Positions 27,929 to 35,663 of a DNA stretch of 64,000 nt are shown piece after piece (within the stretch, counting starts at the first letter, position 1; every line of letters begins with the position of its first letter). A program made the translations under genes and the position numbers. The notes under the pieces were generated by a model. It searched no databases, had not been told where the DNA came from, and worked only from the letters and a program-made list of their open reading frames with translations. This stretch comes from Tenacibaculum agarivorans (GTDB taxonomy: Bacteria > Bacteroidota > Bacteroidia > Flavobacteriales > Flavobacteriaceae), in NCBI RefSeq assembly GCF_001936575.1, contig NZ_MSMP01000029.1, positions 1 to 64,000 on the forward strand, given 5' to 3'.

Positions 27929-30208
27929 TTAATATTCCAGTTTCCTTGGTATTCTATGATAAGCGTAAGTAGAAATTCCTGTATCGATATGCTTCTCAGT
28001 TACATTACCCATATCATCTTCTCTTAATCCTTTTAATAGAATTTTAGCCCTTCTATACTCACCTCCGTTGTTAATTGATCGTTTTCCATATATCGAAAGT
28101 CCTAAGAAAACCCTATATTTATCAGAAAATCCTTCTTGAGTTTTAAGAATTTCCAAAGTTTCAAATTGTTCTTTTGTGATTGTAACACAATCGAAGTGTT
28201 CATAATCTAATTCATTATTTAAACCGTCTATTGCATTATTAAGTGTGAAGTAAAGAGGTTTAACATTGACTGTACTCTTTATTTCCCCTACTGTTTTTGT
28301 GTAATTTATATTTTTTTTATTTAAAGTTATATTTAAATCTTGTTTCGTTAAACTGAATAAGAAATCTGCTTCTCCAATTGTAAAACTTGAATTTAAATGA
28401 GACTTAATATCACTACTATCTTTAGCACTATGAATTATATTTTTATTATCTATGTATGTAAAAAAAGTATAATTACTATTATCCACGGCCATCCCTAATC
28501 TTGGAACATATAACTCATCATAATAACCACCATAACTACCAGCTATTGGAAAAGCATTAGATTGAGAATAGAGTCTTACTGAAACCCTATTCAGTTTTGG
28601 TTTAAATATGGGTTTCATTTCAAAAATGGGGAACATCATATCCAAAGGATGGCTATCATACCTGATTAATGAATTCTCTGGAGGATCAATTTTACCTGTC
28701 GTTAGATTAAAATTCAATCTCCTGGGAATTATTCCCGAATTTATTATTTTAGTTTTGTAGTCTACTGATAGTCTAATGTTAATGTAGCCCGGAATAATAC
28801 GTTGTCTATTCTTTTCAGATGTATCACTGAGAAAAATATCTAGATGAATTTCAGATTTCTCTGGCGCAATATTCTTGACTACTTCTATAGCTTTTATTTT
28901 CAAATCATCAAGATTTCCCGATTCAGAAGTTGGATTGGTTATTCCTTTGCCAAATACATTTAAAAAAGTATATAGTAAATTATCATAAAATAAACTACTT
29001 ACATCTGATGTAGAATATAAAGTAGTTAAATTTTCTATTAAGTTCCCAAACTGTAGCTTTACTCCTAAAAATTCATATGACAACAAACTATGTTCTTCAG
29101 GTTCAATATCATCAACTATTGATAATAATTCTGATGAAAAGTCAACAATAAACAAAGGCCATTCATCTTTATATCCCAGTATATTATTAAATGATGTGTT
29201 AAAAAAACCAAATTGTATATTTTGACCTAGTGAAAAAGGATTCTCAATAGGAAACAGGTTAAATTCATTAAAGTAATTGTATGAATATCCTGTTTCATGC
29301 CTAATATCTAAATAGACTTTTTGCTTATTTAGATACTTATTTAGCAATTCATAATTATTCTCACGTATCAAAACATCTATATATTGATCACCAGAAGACT
29401 TCTTAACTAAAACTTCATAATTAAGTGGAGTCTCCTTTACTGTTAAAGAACCATAGAATGCTACTGGGTCAAAAAAGTGTAATATCTCTTCTTTCTTATG
29501 TTTTCTTTCAAAACCAGTGTATCCAGATACATCTATAATATGATTTTCTTTCCTTAGGTCTCCCATTTTAGTTTCATAACCTATTCTTTCACCTATTATT
29601 TCAAAACCAGCATCTATCCCATCTTTAAACGAACCTATCAACATACCAGCTTCTACAATAGGCAATTGAATATCCAACTCTTCACCATCTAATTCAATTA
29701 TATCTTCTAAATACATATCATCATTAGCATAGAAAGGATCGGTTTCCTCTAAATTACTAGCAAAGTCATATCCTATATGAGATTGTTTTGGGCTTTCATT
29801 AATCTCTAACTCTTCATTAATTCTAGCTTGCTGTTTATATAACAAATTTCTTAAATCTGAGACATCTTGGGACTGAGCAACTGCGATTTTTCCATTATTA
29901 TTAATTAATGAAGACTTCTTAATTCCTCTATAAATAAAATAATTGATATATTCATATTCCCATATTACAGGTTCAAGCGGTTTTAAAGCTATGTTAATAA
30001 TCCCATCTATTTTATTACCAAAAGAATCCACTGCATTTTGAACCAATAGTATGGATCTAGTAACAGCAAAGGCTACATTGTTTGTAGAAGAGTCAAACTT
30101 AAATTGATTACAAACTCTGAATTCATCTGTATTTATTATTCCAAATGGTTTTTCTTGGGTTATATTCAACCATGATTGTTTATCCGTAAAGAAAAAAAAG
30201 TTTTCCAT
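27929..30208 (-). CDS. Uncharacterised 759-aa protein, first gene of the cluster
   Basis: I do not recognise this family. The start is the ATG at 30208 and there is no signal peptide (MENFFFFTDKQSW). Residues about 20-110 look like a compact beta domain (GIINTDEFRVCNQF, VIWEYEYINYFIYRG). An acidic linker lies near 130-200 (YLEDIIELDGEELDI). Further beta-rich segments follow, including FNLTTGKID and GGYYDELYVPRLGMA. The C-terminus is basic. It lies 13 nt upstream of the PG-binding protein and begins the operon after a roughly 950-nt non-coding region. As the first gene it may encode a scaffold or hub protein, but only gene order suggests this. Confidence 0.85.
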   Translation of the reverse strand: MENFFFFTDKQSWLNITQEKPFGIINTDEFRVCNQFKFDSSTNNVAFAVTRSILLVQNAVDSFGNKIDGIINIALKPLEPVIWEYEYINYFIYRGIKKSSLINNNGKIAVAQSQDVSDLRNLLYKQQARINEELEINESPKQSHIGYDFASNLEETDPFYANDDMYLEDIIELDGEELDIQLPIVEAGMLIGSFKDGIDAGFEIIGERIGYETKMGDLRKENHIIDVSGYTGFERKHKKEEILHFFDPVAFYGSLTVKETPLNYEVLVKKSSGDQYIDVLIRENNYELLNKYLNKQKVYLDIRHETGYSYNYFNEFNLFPIENPFSLGQNIQFGFFNTSFNNILGYKDEWPLFIVDFSSELLSIVDDIEPEEHSLLSYEFLGVKLQFGNLIENLTTLYSTSDVSSLFYDNLLYTFLNVFGKGITNPTSESGNLDDLKIKAIEVVKNIAPEKSEIHLDIFLSDTSEKNRQRIIPGYINIRLSVDYKTKIINSGIIPRRLNFNLTTGKIDPPENSLIRYDSHPLDMMFPIFEMKPIFKPKLNRVSVRLYSQSNAFPIAGSYGGYYDELYVPRLGMAVDNSNYTFFTYIDNKNIIHSAKDSSDIKSHLNSSFTIGEADFLFSLTKQDLNITLNKKNINYTKTVGEIKSTVNVKPLYFTLNNAIDGLNNELDYEHFDCVTITKEQFETLEILKTQEGFSDKYRVFLGLSIYGKRSINNGGEYRRAKILLKGLREDDMGNVTEKHIDTGISTYAYHRIPRKLEY

Positions 30209-30599
30209 ATAAAGTTGATCTAGCTTTTTAACAAAATGTTTATCCGTGAATTAGGCACAAACACTTCTTAATTTTTAACAAAAAGGCACAACTATAAATT
30301 CAGCAAAAAATGCCGTTTTTAACGCCTAATGTTGTATTTTCTAAATTGTTGTAAAATGAAAAATCAATAGCAAATTTTCAATCATTTTTTTTCTTTTTCA
30401 ACATTACGAATATAGAAATTATTTTTAATTTTTAGTCAATTATTTTGAAAATTTAACCGCAAAAGATCATCAAAAATCGTTAAAAATCTCGTTTTAATGT
30501 AATTAAGTTTTCACCAAAAAACATAAATATTACCAAAAAATTCTGCTATTGAATACAATCTTGGAAAGAGTAACGAAGCTGTCTAAAAAAAGTATTTTC

Positions 30600-30690
30600 A
30601 AACGTCAATGATAATGAAATGAAGTAATCTTATTATTATATTAGTGACTTAAATCTTAAAGATTCCTTCATTTCATTCGGAATGACGTTT
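30600..30690. repeat. 25-bp inverted repeat with 41-nt spacer
   Basis: The left arm (30600-30624, AAACGTCAATG start) and right arm (30666-30690, GGAATGACGTTT end) match as inverted repeats at 20 of 25 positions. The five mismatches form one central block. The outer ends AAACGTCA/TGACGTTT and inner ends AATGAAATGAAG/CTTCATTTCATT are perfect. It may be a palindromic intergenic or MITE-like element. Confidence 0.75.
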
Positions 30691-30890
30691 TTATTCGAAA
30701 TCAATGAATAACAAACATTTACAATACAACGCAAATAATCTATATTTCCTCTCCTTTATCTATCATATTACTAAATTATAGAGATTCATACTTTTAGTAG
30801 GTTTGCTGTTCATTTTTTTGCTTGTCCAAAAAACCCTTTGACTTCGCTCAGGATAAACCAAGCCAAAAAAAGGACACTTCTTCAATGAAT

Positions 30891-30910
30891 TTTTTAGCAA
30901 ATGCTAAAAA
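30891..30910. repeat. Perfect short hairpin
   Basis: TTTTTAGCA (30891-30899) and TGCTAAAAA (30902-30910) form a 9-bp stem with a 2-nt centre. A-rich and T-rich arms make it a possible weak bidirectional terminator, but no adjacent gene ends here. Confidence 0.6.
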
Positions 30911-30912
30911 CC

Positions 30913-30969
30913 AAATTTCATTCCTAAAATCTCTCCAAGGCTTCGAGATTTTTTAACGAAATGAAATTT
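30913..30969. repeat. Long imperfect hairpin
   Basis: AAATTTCATT..TAAAATCTC (30913-30933) pairs with GAGATTTTTTAACGAAATGAAATTT (30945-30969) across an 11-nt loop. The ends are perfect and an internal bulge separates them. Together with the neighbouring hairpins it makes this intergenic stretch strongly structured. Confidence 0.65.
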
Positions 30970-31162
30970 TATTCTGCGAAGAAGATTCAAAAGCGCTGCT
31001 TTTTTATCGCTTTATAACATACTCAGTTATCTAAAATTCTGATCAATAGGTCGTTTTTTAAACAACATATCATTAAAGTCGTTTCACAAAATTTTTGTTG
31101 GTACTCTCGTAATGACGACTTTTCAGACCTTTCATCACTAAGTATTCTGTCTATTTACACAA

Positions 31163-32275
31163 TTAAAAACTATACTTCAAACCTACTCCTACATAATTTG
31201 TATGATAAGACCTAAATGCTGTAGCGCTTATATCTAAATTATTTGATCTTCTATCAATCAAACTAAACTCGCCTAAAAGGGACAACTTTTTAGATAACAT
31301 ATAGTTCACTTCTACTCTTGATCTGAAATAATCATATCTAAGTAATTCATTAGTATTTACTCTTAAAGATTTAAATTGTCTATAGGTATAACTATTAACT
31401 AGTTTAGCCATAAATTTAGTACTTGTGTACTGTAAAGTTAACGCCGGTTTTATTTGTTGATACCCAAACTGTGCATTTGTTTTATCGATTCTGCTTTCAT
31501 ATAAAAGTCTCGAATTAAGCATTAATTTTTCATGGAACTGGATTTTATAGAAAGCAGAAAGATCTACATAATTCCAAGTTCTAGTTGTATTTTCCTCATC
31601 AACATGATTTTCTATACTATACTCTCGGTTTGAGAAGCCTAATGTAAATCCATATGAACGTAATAAGCGTCTCTTCCTCTTTATTTCTTTAAATCCAACA
31701 TTTATCCTGTACTTATTATAGCTTAACCTTCTAGTTTCTGTGGGATCGAATTTTTTTCTTGCATAATTTATAGTTATAAATGATCTGTTACTCTTGTACA
31801 ATCTAAAGTGTAATCCAGAATTTATATTTAGTAGATTGTAACCAAAAGTTGCGCTTAATTCATTAGCATCCGCATCCAATCCTTTTTGATCTCTGATTTT
31901 ATATTGTATATTATTTTTCCATTGGGTTTTTCTTGAAAAATCATACGTATAAAACAGTTTAGAATTTATCAATAGTCTATTTGAAGAAGACTCCATAACA
32001 TAAAACCTATTTTCAGGGCTAAACACTACTTTGAATTTACTTCTTCTAAATCTTTTAGTGTACTTAACTTCGATTCCAACATCTTGATAAAAACTATTCT
32101 GATGTAAACTTTCAGAAGTTAATAATTCGTTCTCATCATTCAAAAATCGATCAGTTATTCGATTTATATTTTTCTCATAACCACTTAAAGAAGATACTGA
32201 CACATCGAATTGTCCATTTACAATAAGGCAAAAAAAGGTACTAAATACCAATAAGACACAGGCATTTTTATTCAT
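31163..32275 (-). CDS. Outer-membrane beta-barrel protein
   Basis: The protein is 370 aa. A signal peptide (MNKNACVLLVFSTFFCLIVN, then GQ) is followed by alternating amphipathic strands over the whole length, such as FKVVFSPENRFYVMES, RSFITINYARKKFD and KLMLNSRLLYESRID. It ends with a terminal aromatic (YVGVGLKYSF), as outer-membrane barrels do. There is no TonB plug domain. It is the last gene of the minus-strand unit with the small membrane protein (32-nt gap) and the ATP-grasp and transglutaminase genes. It probably acts as a porin or assembly protein in the envelope step of that pathway; the substrate is unknown. Confidence 0.88.
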   Translation of the reverse strand: MNKNACVLLVFSTFFCLIVNGQFDVSVSSLSGYEKNINRITDRFLNDENELLTSESLHQNSFYQDVGIEVKYTKRFRRSKFKVVFSPENRFYVMESSSNRLLINSKLFYTYDFSRKTQWKNNIQYKIRDQKGLDADANELSATFGYNLLNINSGLHFRLYKSNRSFITINYARKKFDPTETRRLSYNKYRINVGFKEIKRKRRLLRSYGFTLGFSNREYSIENHVDEENTTRTWNYVDLSAFYKIQFHEKLMLNSRLLYESRIDKTNAQFGYQQIKPALTLQYTSTKFMAKLVNSYTYRQFKSLRVNTNELLRYDYFRSRVEVNYMLSKKLSLLGEFSLIDRRSNNLDISATAFRSYHTNYVGVGLKYSF

Positions 32276-32307
32276 AATAATTTAATATTTTAAAGTTTAG
32301 GATTGTG

Positions 32308-32520
32308 CTACTCTTCGCAGTAGTAATTTGATGAGGTTATTAAAAAAGTAACTTCTGTTCTTGGAAAATTTTCTCTACTATTTTTCTTTTCTTCAAACTT
32401 TATTTCGTGAACAATAGGCTGTTTCATTTTTTGATCAACCGTTAATTTTAAACATACTGATACTGCCATGATAACAAATAAAATTGCTAGATACGGAAAT
32501 GGAGATTTTTGGTACTTCAT
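32308..32520 (-). CDS. Small single-pass membrane protein
   Basis: The protein is 70 aa. The N-terminus is basic (MKYQKSPF), followed by one hydrophobic segment (PYLAILFVIMAVSVCLKLTV) and a roughly 40-residue charged tail ending in YYCEE. It could be an inner-membrane protein with a periplasmic tail or an uncleaved export signal. It lies 28 nt downstream of the ATP-grasp gene. Its own start is preceded by a copy of the 28-nt element (32540-32567), so it and the beta-barrel gene may also be transcribed separately. The function is unknown. Confidence 0.75.
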   Translation of the reverse strand: MKYQKSPFPYLAILFVIMAVSVCLKLTVDQKMKQPIVHEIKFEEKKNSRENFPRTEVTFLITSSNYYCEE

Positions 32521-32539
32521 ATATAATTGTTTTACTAGG

Positions 32540-32567
32540 ATAACAGGATCACTCCATAAAACCCTGT
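32540..32567 (-). promoter_or_regulatory. 28-nt ECF-type promoter/operator element, copy 2
   Basis: Read on the minus strand it is ACAGGGT, 13 nt, then CCTGTTAT, ending 19 nt before the ATG of the 70-aa gene. It overlaps the stop of the ATP-grasp gene. The arms ACAGG/CCTGT also form an inverted repeat. Sequence and spacing match the copies at 35047-35074 and 35613-35640. Confidence 0.65.
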
Positions 32568-33451
32568 ACTTTTTTTAGTATTTTTTTCATTCCATTTTTA
32601 TTAGCCATTTGAATTCCTAATCCTGGCCTAACATTTACTTCCATTATTAAAGGACCTTGAACCTTATCTATTACTATATCTACCCCTATATAATGTAAAG
32701 GGAAACACTCGGCTACTTTTATCGATATCTCTAAAATCTCTTTCCAATAAGGAATATCTTTCCCTTTAATAGGCTTGGAATTATCAGGATGTACATCATA
32801 ATACGCTTTCCCATCATAAGCATGAGTTAATTTTCCTTGCTCCATATCAACACCAATTCCTAACCCTCCTTGATGTAAGTTCGCTTTACCATCTGAACGA
32901 TCTGTTGGTACCCTTAACATTGACATTATGGGTTTTCCTTTAAGTAAAATCACTCTAAAATCTGGAACTCCAGCAGGATAAATTTCAGCAAAGAAACGAT
33001 GCGGGGTTATGCATTCTTCAATTAAAACTCGATCATTTGACCCTAACGAATATCTTCCCATAATTATCGATCCCATGTGTAAAAAAATTTCCTTTTCAGA
33101 AATTTGTTTTCCACTACTCATCCATGCTCCTAAAGCATTCTTTTTTAAAATTTTTATACCTCCTCCTCCACTTCCATTGGCTGGTTTTATTGCCATTGCT
33201 TGATGATGTTTTATTTTCTTCCATGTTTTTTGAATATCTCCCATTAATTCAACAACCGCATAAGTTGTAGCATTAGGAATATTATGAGTATCCAGTTTTT
33301 TTTTTGCGAGAACTTTATCATCTGCAAACTTGTAGTATTTTCGTTTGTTGTTGGTATATATCAAAGAGACATTACGTTCGTTAATTCCCAATACGTCAAA
33401 ATCATTGGTAAAACTTCTTCTCAACCAGTCTTTAAACTTTATAACTATCAT
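32549..33451 (-). CDS. ATP-grasp ligase, alpha-L-glutamate ligase-like
   Basis: The protein is 300 aa. I use the ATG at 33451 (MIVIKFKDWLRRSF); the longer frame to 33496 begins with TTG inside the upstream gene. It contains the family opening LGINERNVSLIY, KYYKFADDKVLAKK, the nucleotide-binding AIKPANGSGGGGIKI, DFRVILLKGKPIMSML, HQGGLGIGVDME and the metal-binding end LIMEVNVRPGLGIQMANKNG. This is the 'alpha-L-glutamate ligase-related' ATP-grasp family. By analogy with RimK it should form an amide bond by activating a carboxylate with ATP. In other bacteria such genes lie beside 7TM-transglutaminase genes, as here. The amino-acid donor and acceptor are unknown. Confidence 0.92.
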   Translation of the reverse strand: MIVIKFKDWLRRSFTNDFDVLGINERNVSLIYTNNKRKYYKFADDKVLAKKKLDTHNIPNATTYAVVELMGDIQKTWKKIKHHQAMAIKPANGSGGGGIKILKKNALGAWMSSGKQISEKEIFLHMGSIIMGRYSLGSNDRVLIEECITPHRFFAEIYPAGVPDFRVILLKGKPIMSMLRVPTDRSDGKANLHQGGLGIGVDMEQGKLTHAYDGKAYYDVHPDNSKPIKGKDIPYWKEILEISIKVAECFPLHYIGVDIVIDKVQGPLIMEVNVRPGLGIQMANKNGMKKILKKVQGFME

Positions 33452-33464
33452 ATGTAAATTTCTT

Positions 33465-35018
33465 TTATAGTATTGTACTAAATCTTGAGTATTCAAAAAC
33501 TCTTAAACCAATCCATTTTCCTAGCATTAGAGACATAACTATCATAATCAACAAGAGCTCTGGAAAAATTAACAACATGCTATGGATTACTACTGAAGAA
33601 AACACAACATAACACAATGTTGTGGTTAACAGTGTTTGTACTATTGTATTGATTGCTTTTTGATATCCATCTTCCTCTATAGCTCTTGCAAAACGCTCAG
33701 CCATAATGGAAACTATAATCACAGGAAAAAAAGAGAAAGATGTTAACCAAGTAATTTTGTATTGTATACCTACTAAAATTGCTATCAACATTGAAACTAC
33801 GGTACATGAAAGTATAACCACCATTTTTGGTGCATACAACAATCCCCAATTATTGAGAGGAATTGAAATTATTGTCACTAAAAGTGTAATTAACATGAAG
33901 AGAAAAACTCCAGTAAAGTACCCTGTATATGTTAATGCAAAAGCAATTAAAATTGGTAAAAAAACACCATAGGTTTTTAAGCCAATTACATTTTTTATTA
34001 ATGCTATAAGTAAGCCTCCTAAAGGCAAAAGAACTAAAAAATTTAATACACTTTTGGGCATTATTTTACTTTGTAAAAGCTTCACTAACGATACAGGGTG
34101 ATTAATGATACTTTTTTTAGCTGTTACATTAATAAAAGGAACAAAGCTTATGTTTTTGATTTCATAACTATAATCAAATAAAACATTAGGAGTATGTGTA
34201 ATTAAAAAATGATCTCCTGAGTAAATTTCTAAGTAGTTAGAAGGTAAATATGCAAAATGTCCGTTAAGTACGTCAAAAGGAATCCATTTATCATTCACTA
34301 ATACTTCTGCCCATAAATGAGAAATTCTCTTTTTTGTGTTCTCTAATATTAATCCACCTTTTAATTTAGCTGGTATTCCTCTATTCCTACATAATGCCAC
34401 AAACAAACGAGCTTTTCCATTACAGGAAGCTTGATTTTGCTCAAAAGCAGTTACGGCGCTAGTTACATCTCGTATTGGTGCAGAAGGTATATGATACACA
34501 AAATTATAAAGACTGGTTAATACACTTTTTAAATTCGTTTTACCTAAAGCAAGAGATTTTGCCAAAGAATCTATTTTTGAATGATGAACTTCTATATACT
34601 TCTCTTCGTTTAAAAATTGACTTGAAAAGCTTTTTGTTATCGGTAAATTATCTGCAATATTATACTGTATTGCTTTACCTTTAAAGGTAAAACTATAATT
34701 AATATTGTTAATATTACTTCCCTTTGTCAGTTTCCAAATTGCTCTTTTGTTTTCTTTTTCATTTTCTATTTTAAAGTTTACTTTGTCTGCTACCGTATGC
34801 TTCCTTAGAATTTTCTGTCGTTCATTATCTTGGGGTACATATGTTTTAATAAACATTTCTTTATCACCTCCTTTCATAAAAAAATTATAATCTACTTCGT
34901 AAACTTTACTTGGCATAAAGCGATCGAGCGATTTACTAAAAGGGATTATCTTAAAAGACATTGATACTATAGCTACTACCAATACGGCTAATACTACAAT
35001 TTTAAAACTCTTATTCAT
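33465..35018 (-). CDS. Transglutaminase fused to 7TM domain, catalytic triad intact
   Basis: The protein is about 517 aa from the ATG at 35018 (MNKSFKIVVLAVLVVAIV); the upstream extension to 35180 overlaps the divergent sigma gene and is unlikely. It has an N-terminal membrane anchor, a periplasmic region and a transglutaminase core at about residues 165-260, then seven hydrophobic helices at about 325-505. The family is known as '7TM transglutaminase' and is often described as inactive. Here ASCNGKARLFVALCRNRGIP (Cys199), SHLWAEVLV (His234) and WIPFDVLNG (Asp249) supply all three catalytic residues. It would act on the periplasmic side, hydrolysing or transferring amide bonds made by the adjacent ATP-grasp enzyme; this is inferred from the family pairing. 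Confidence 0.92.
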   Translation of the reverse strand: MNKSFKIVVLAVLVVAIVSMSFKIIPFSKSLDRFMPSKVYEVDYNFFMKGGDKEMFIKTYVPQDNERQKILRKHTVADKVNFKIENEKENKRAIWKLTKGSNINNINYSFTFKGKAIQYNIADNLPITKSFSSQFLNEEKYIEVHHSKIDSLAKSLALGKTNLKSVLTSLYNFVYHIPSAPIRDVTSAVTAFEQNQASCNGKARLFVALCRNRGIPAKLKGGLILENTKKRISHLWAEVLVNDKWIPFDVLNGHFAYLPSNYLEIYSGDHFLITHTPNVLFDYSYEIKNISFVPFINVTAKKSIINHPVSLVKLLQSKIMPKSVLNFLVLLPLGGLLIALIKNVIGLKTYGVFLPILIAFALTYTGYFTGVFLFMLITLLVTIISIPLNNWGLLYAPKMVVILSCTVVSMLIAILVGIQYKITWLTSFSFFPVIIVSIMAERFARAIEEDGYQKAINTIVQTLLTTTLCYVVFSSVVIHSMLLIFPELLLIMIVMSLMLGKWIGLRVFEYSRFSTIL

Positions 35019-35046
35019 ATGACTCACATTTATGGTTTTCCTATTC

Positions 35047-35074
35047 ATAACAGGAAGCCAAAAAAATACCCTGT
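35047..35074 (-). promoter_or_regulatory. 28-nt ECF-type promoter/operator element, copy 1
   Basis: In the 76-nt gap between divergent genes, the minus strand reads ACAGGGT, 13 nt (T-rich), then CCTGTTAT, ending 28 nt before the transglutaminase ATG. ACAGG/CCTGT form an inverted repeat, so the site could also act on the divergent sigma gene. A TATATTTG box (35081-35088, plus strand) lies only 6 nt before the sigma ATG. Confidence 0.65.
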
Positions 35075-35094
35075 ATTTTTTATATTTGTTTCTA

Positions 35095-35613
35095 ATGAAC
35101 CCTATCAAGAATTCTGTTTGCGAAAAAGCTGTTTTTGAAACTATTTTTAGAGAACATTCTAAAACTATTCGAAATTTCATTTATATGAAATGTGGTAATT
35201 TATCTCAGGCTGAAGACCTTACTCAAGACGCATTTATAAAACTTTGGAAAAATTGTGCTAAAGTACCTGTCCAAAAAGTGAAATCGTATTTATTTACCAT
35301 TACTAAAAATGCTTTTTTTAACGAATATGAACATCAAAAAGTGGTTCTAAAATATAGAGACATACAAAGGGATAAGGTAAATATTGAAGATCCTGAATTT
35401 CAATTGCAACAAAAAGAATTTCAACAAAAGTTAGATAACGCCATAAATCGACTTAAACCTAAAGAACGTGAAGTTTTTTTATTGAACAGAATTGAAAAAA
35501 AGAAGTATAGAGAAATCGCAGAATTACTAGGAATAGCTGTTAAAACTGTAGAAATGAGAATGCATTCCGCCTTAGTTACGATGCGAAAAGAAATTAAAAA
35601 TTATAAAATTTAA
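35095..35613 (+). CDS. ECF RNA polymerase sigma factor (FecI-like)
   Basis: The protein is 172 aa from the ATG at 35095 (MNPIKNSVCEKAVFETIF); the longer frame from 35032 would add a hydrophobic N-terminus unlike the family. Region 2 is at about residues 15-80 (NLSQAEDLTQDAFIKLWKN). Region 4 is at about 120-168 (LKPKEREVFLLNRIE, then YREIAELLGIAVKTVEMRM). It is followed 50 nt later by the FecR-type anti-sigma gene and then the STN TonB receptor, the usual cell-surface signalling order. It should direct transcription of the receptor when its ligand binds. It probably also serves the divergent transglutaminase operon, given the shared promoter element. Confidence 0.95.
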   Translation: MNPIKNSVCEKAVFETIFREHSKTIRNFIYMKCGNLSQAEDLTQDAFIKLWKNCAKVPVQKVKSYLFTITKNAFFNEYEHQKVVLKYRDIQRDKVNIEDPEFQLQQKEFQQKLDNAINRLKPKEREVFLLNRIEKKKYREIAELLGIAVKTVEMRMHSALVTMRKEIKNYKI

Positions 35614-35640
35614 CAGGGTTTTTTACCTGTAACAGGTTAT
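35613..35640 (+). promoter_or_regulatory. 28-nt ECF-type promoter/operator element, copy 3
   Basis: Immediately after the sigma stop the plus strand reads ACAGGGT, 13 nt (TTTTTACCTGTAA), then CAGGTTAT, ending 23 nt before the FecR-like ATG. It has the same length and orientation relative to the gene as copies 1 and 2. It also contains the small palindrome ACCTG-TAA-CAGGT. A TACTTTTG match to a housekeeping -7 box overlaps its end (35640-35647). Confidence 0.65.
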
Positions 35641-35663
35641 ACTTTTGTAACACAACTGATTAT

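Larger units (their letters stand above)
30209..31162. other. 954-nt gene-free region rich in inverted repeats
   Basis: I see no credible ORF. The right part lies between the divergent operon start at 30208 and the stop of the outer-membrane protein at 31163. It must hold the promoter of the 12-gene operon, but I found no convincing TTG/TAnnTTTG pair. The middle contains three hairpin-forming repeats, listed separately. It also has segments such as TTTGACTTCGCTCAGGATAA (about 30837-30856), of a type I recall as intergenic repeats in Flavobacteriia. Confidence 0.7.

Noticed and set aside
709..30208. Complete prophage or contractile injection system
   Set aside because: No integrase, capsid, portal, terminase, tube, sheath, baseplate or AAA+ ATPase gene is visible; only fibre-like and unknown proteins are present.
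33452..33496. TTG start for the ATP-grasp gene overlapping the transglutaminase gene
   Set aside because: The ATG at 33451 gives the usual family length before the LGINERN motif.
35019..35180. N-terminal extension of the transglutaminase into the divergent sigma gene
   Set aside because: It would overlap the sigma coding region and precede a clear membrane-anchor start at 35018.
35640..35647. TACTTTTG as the housekeeping promoter of the FecR-type gene
   Set aside because: It fits TAnnTTTG but has no -33 box, and it overlaps the 28-nt element that is shared with two genes lacking such a box; kept only as an alternative.
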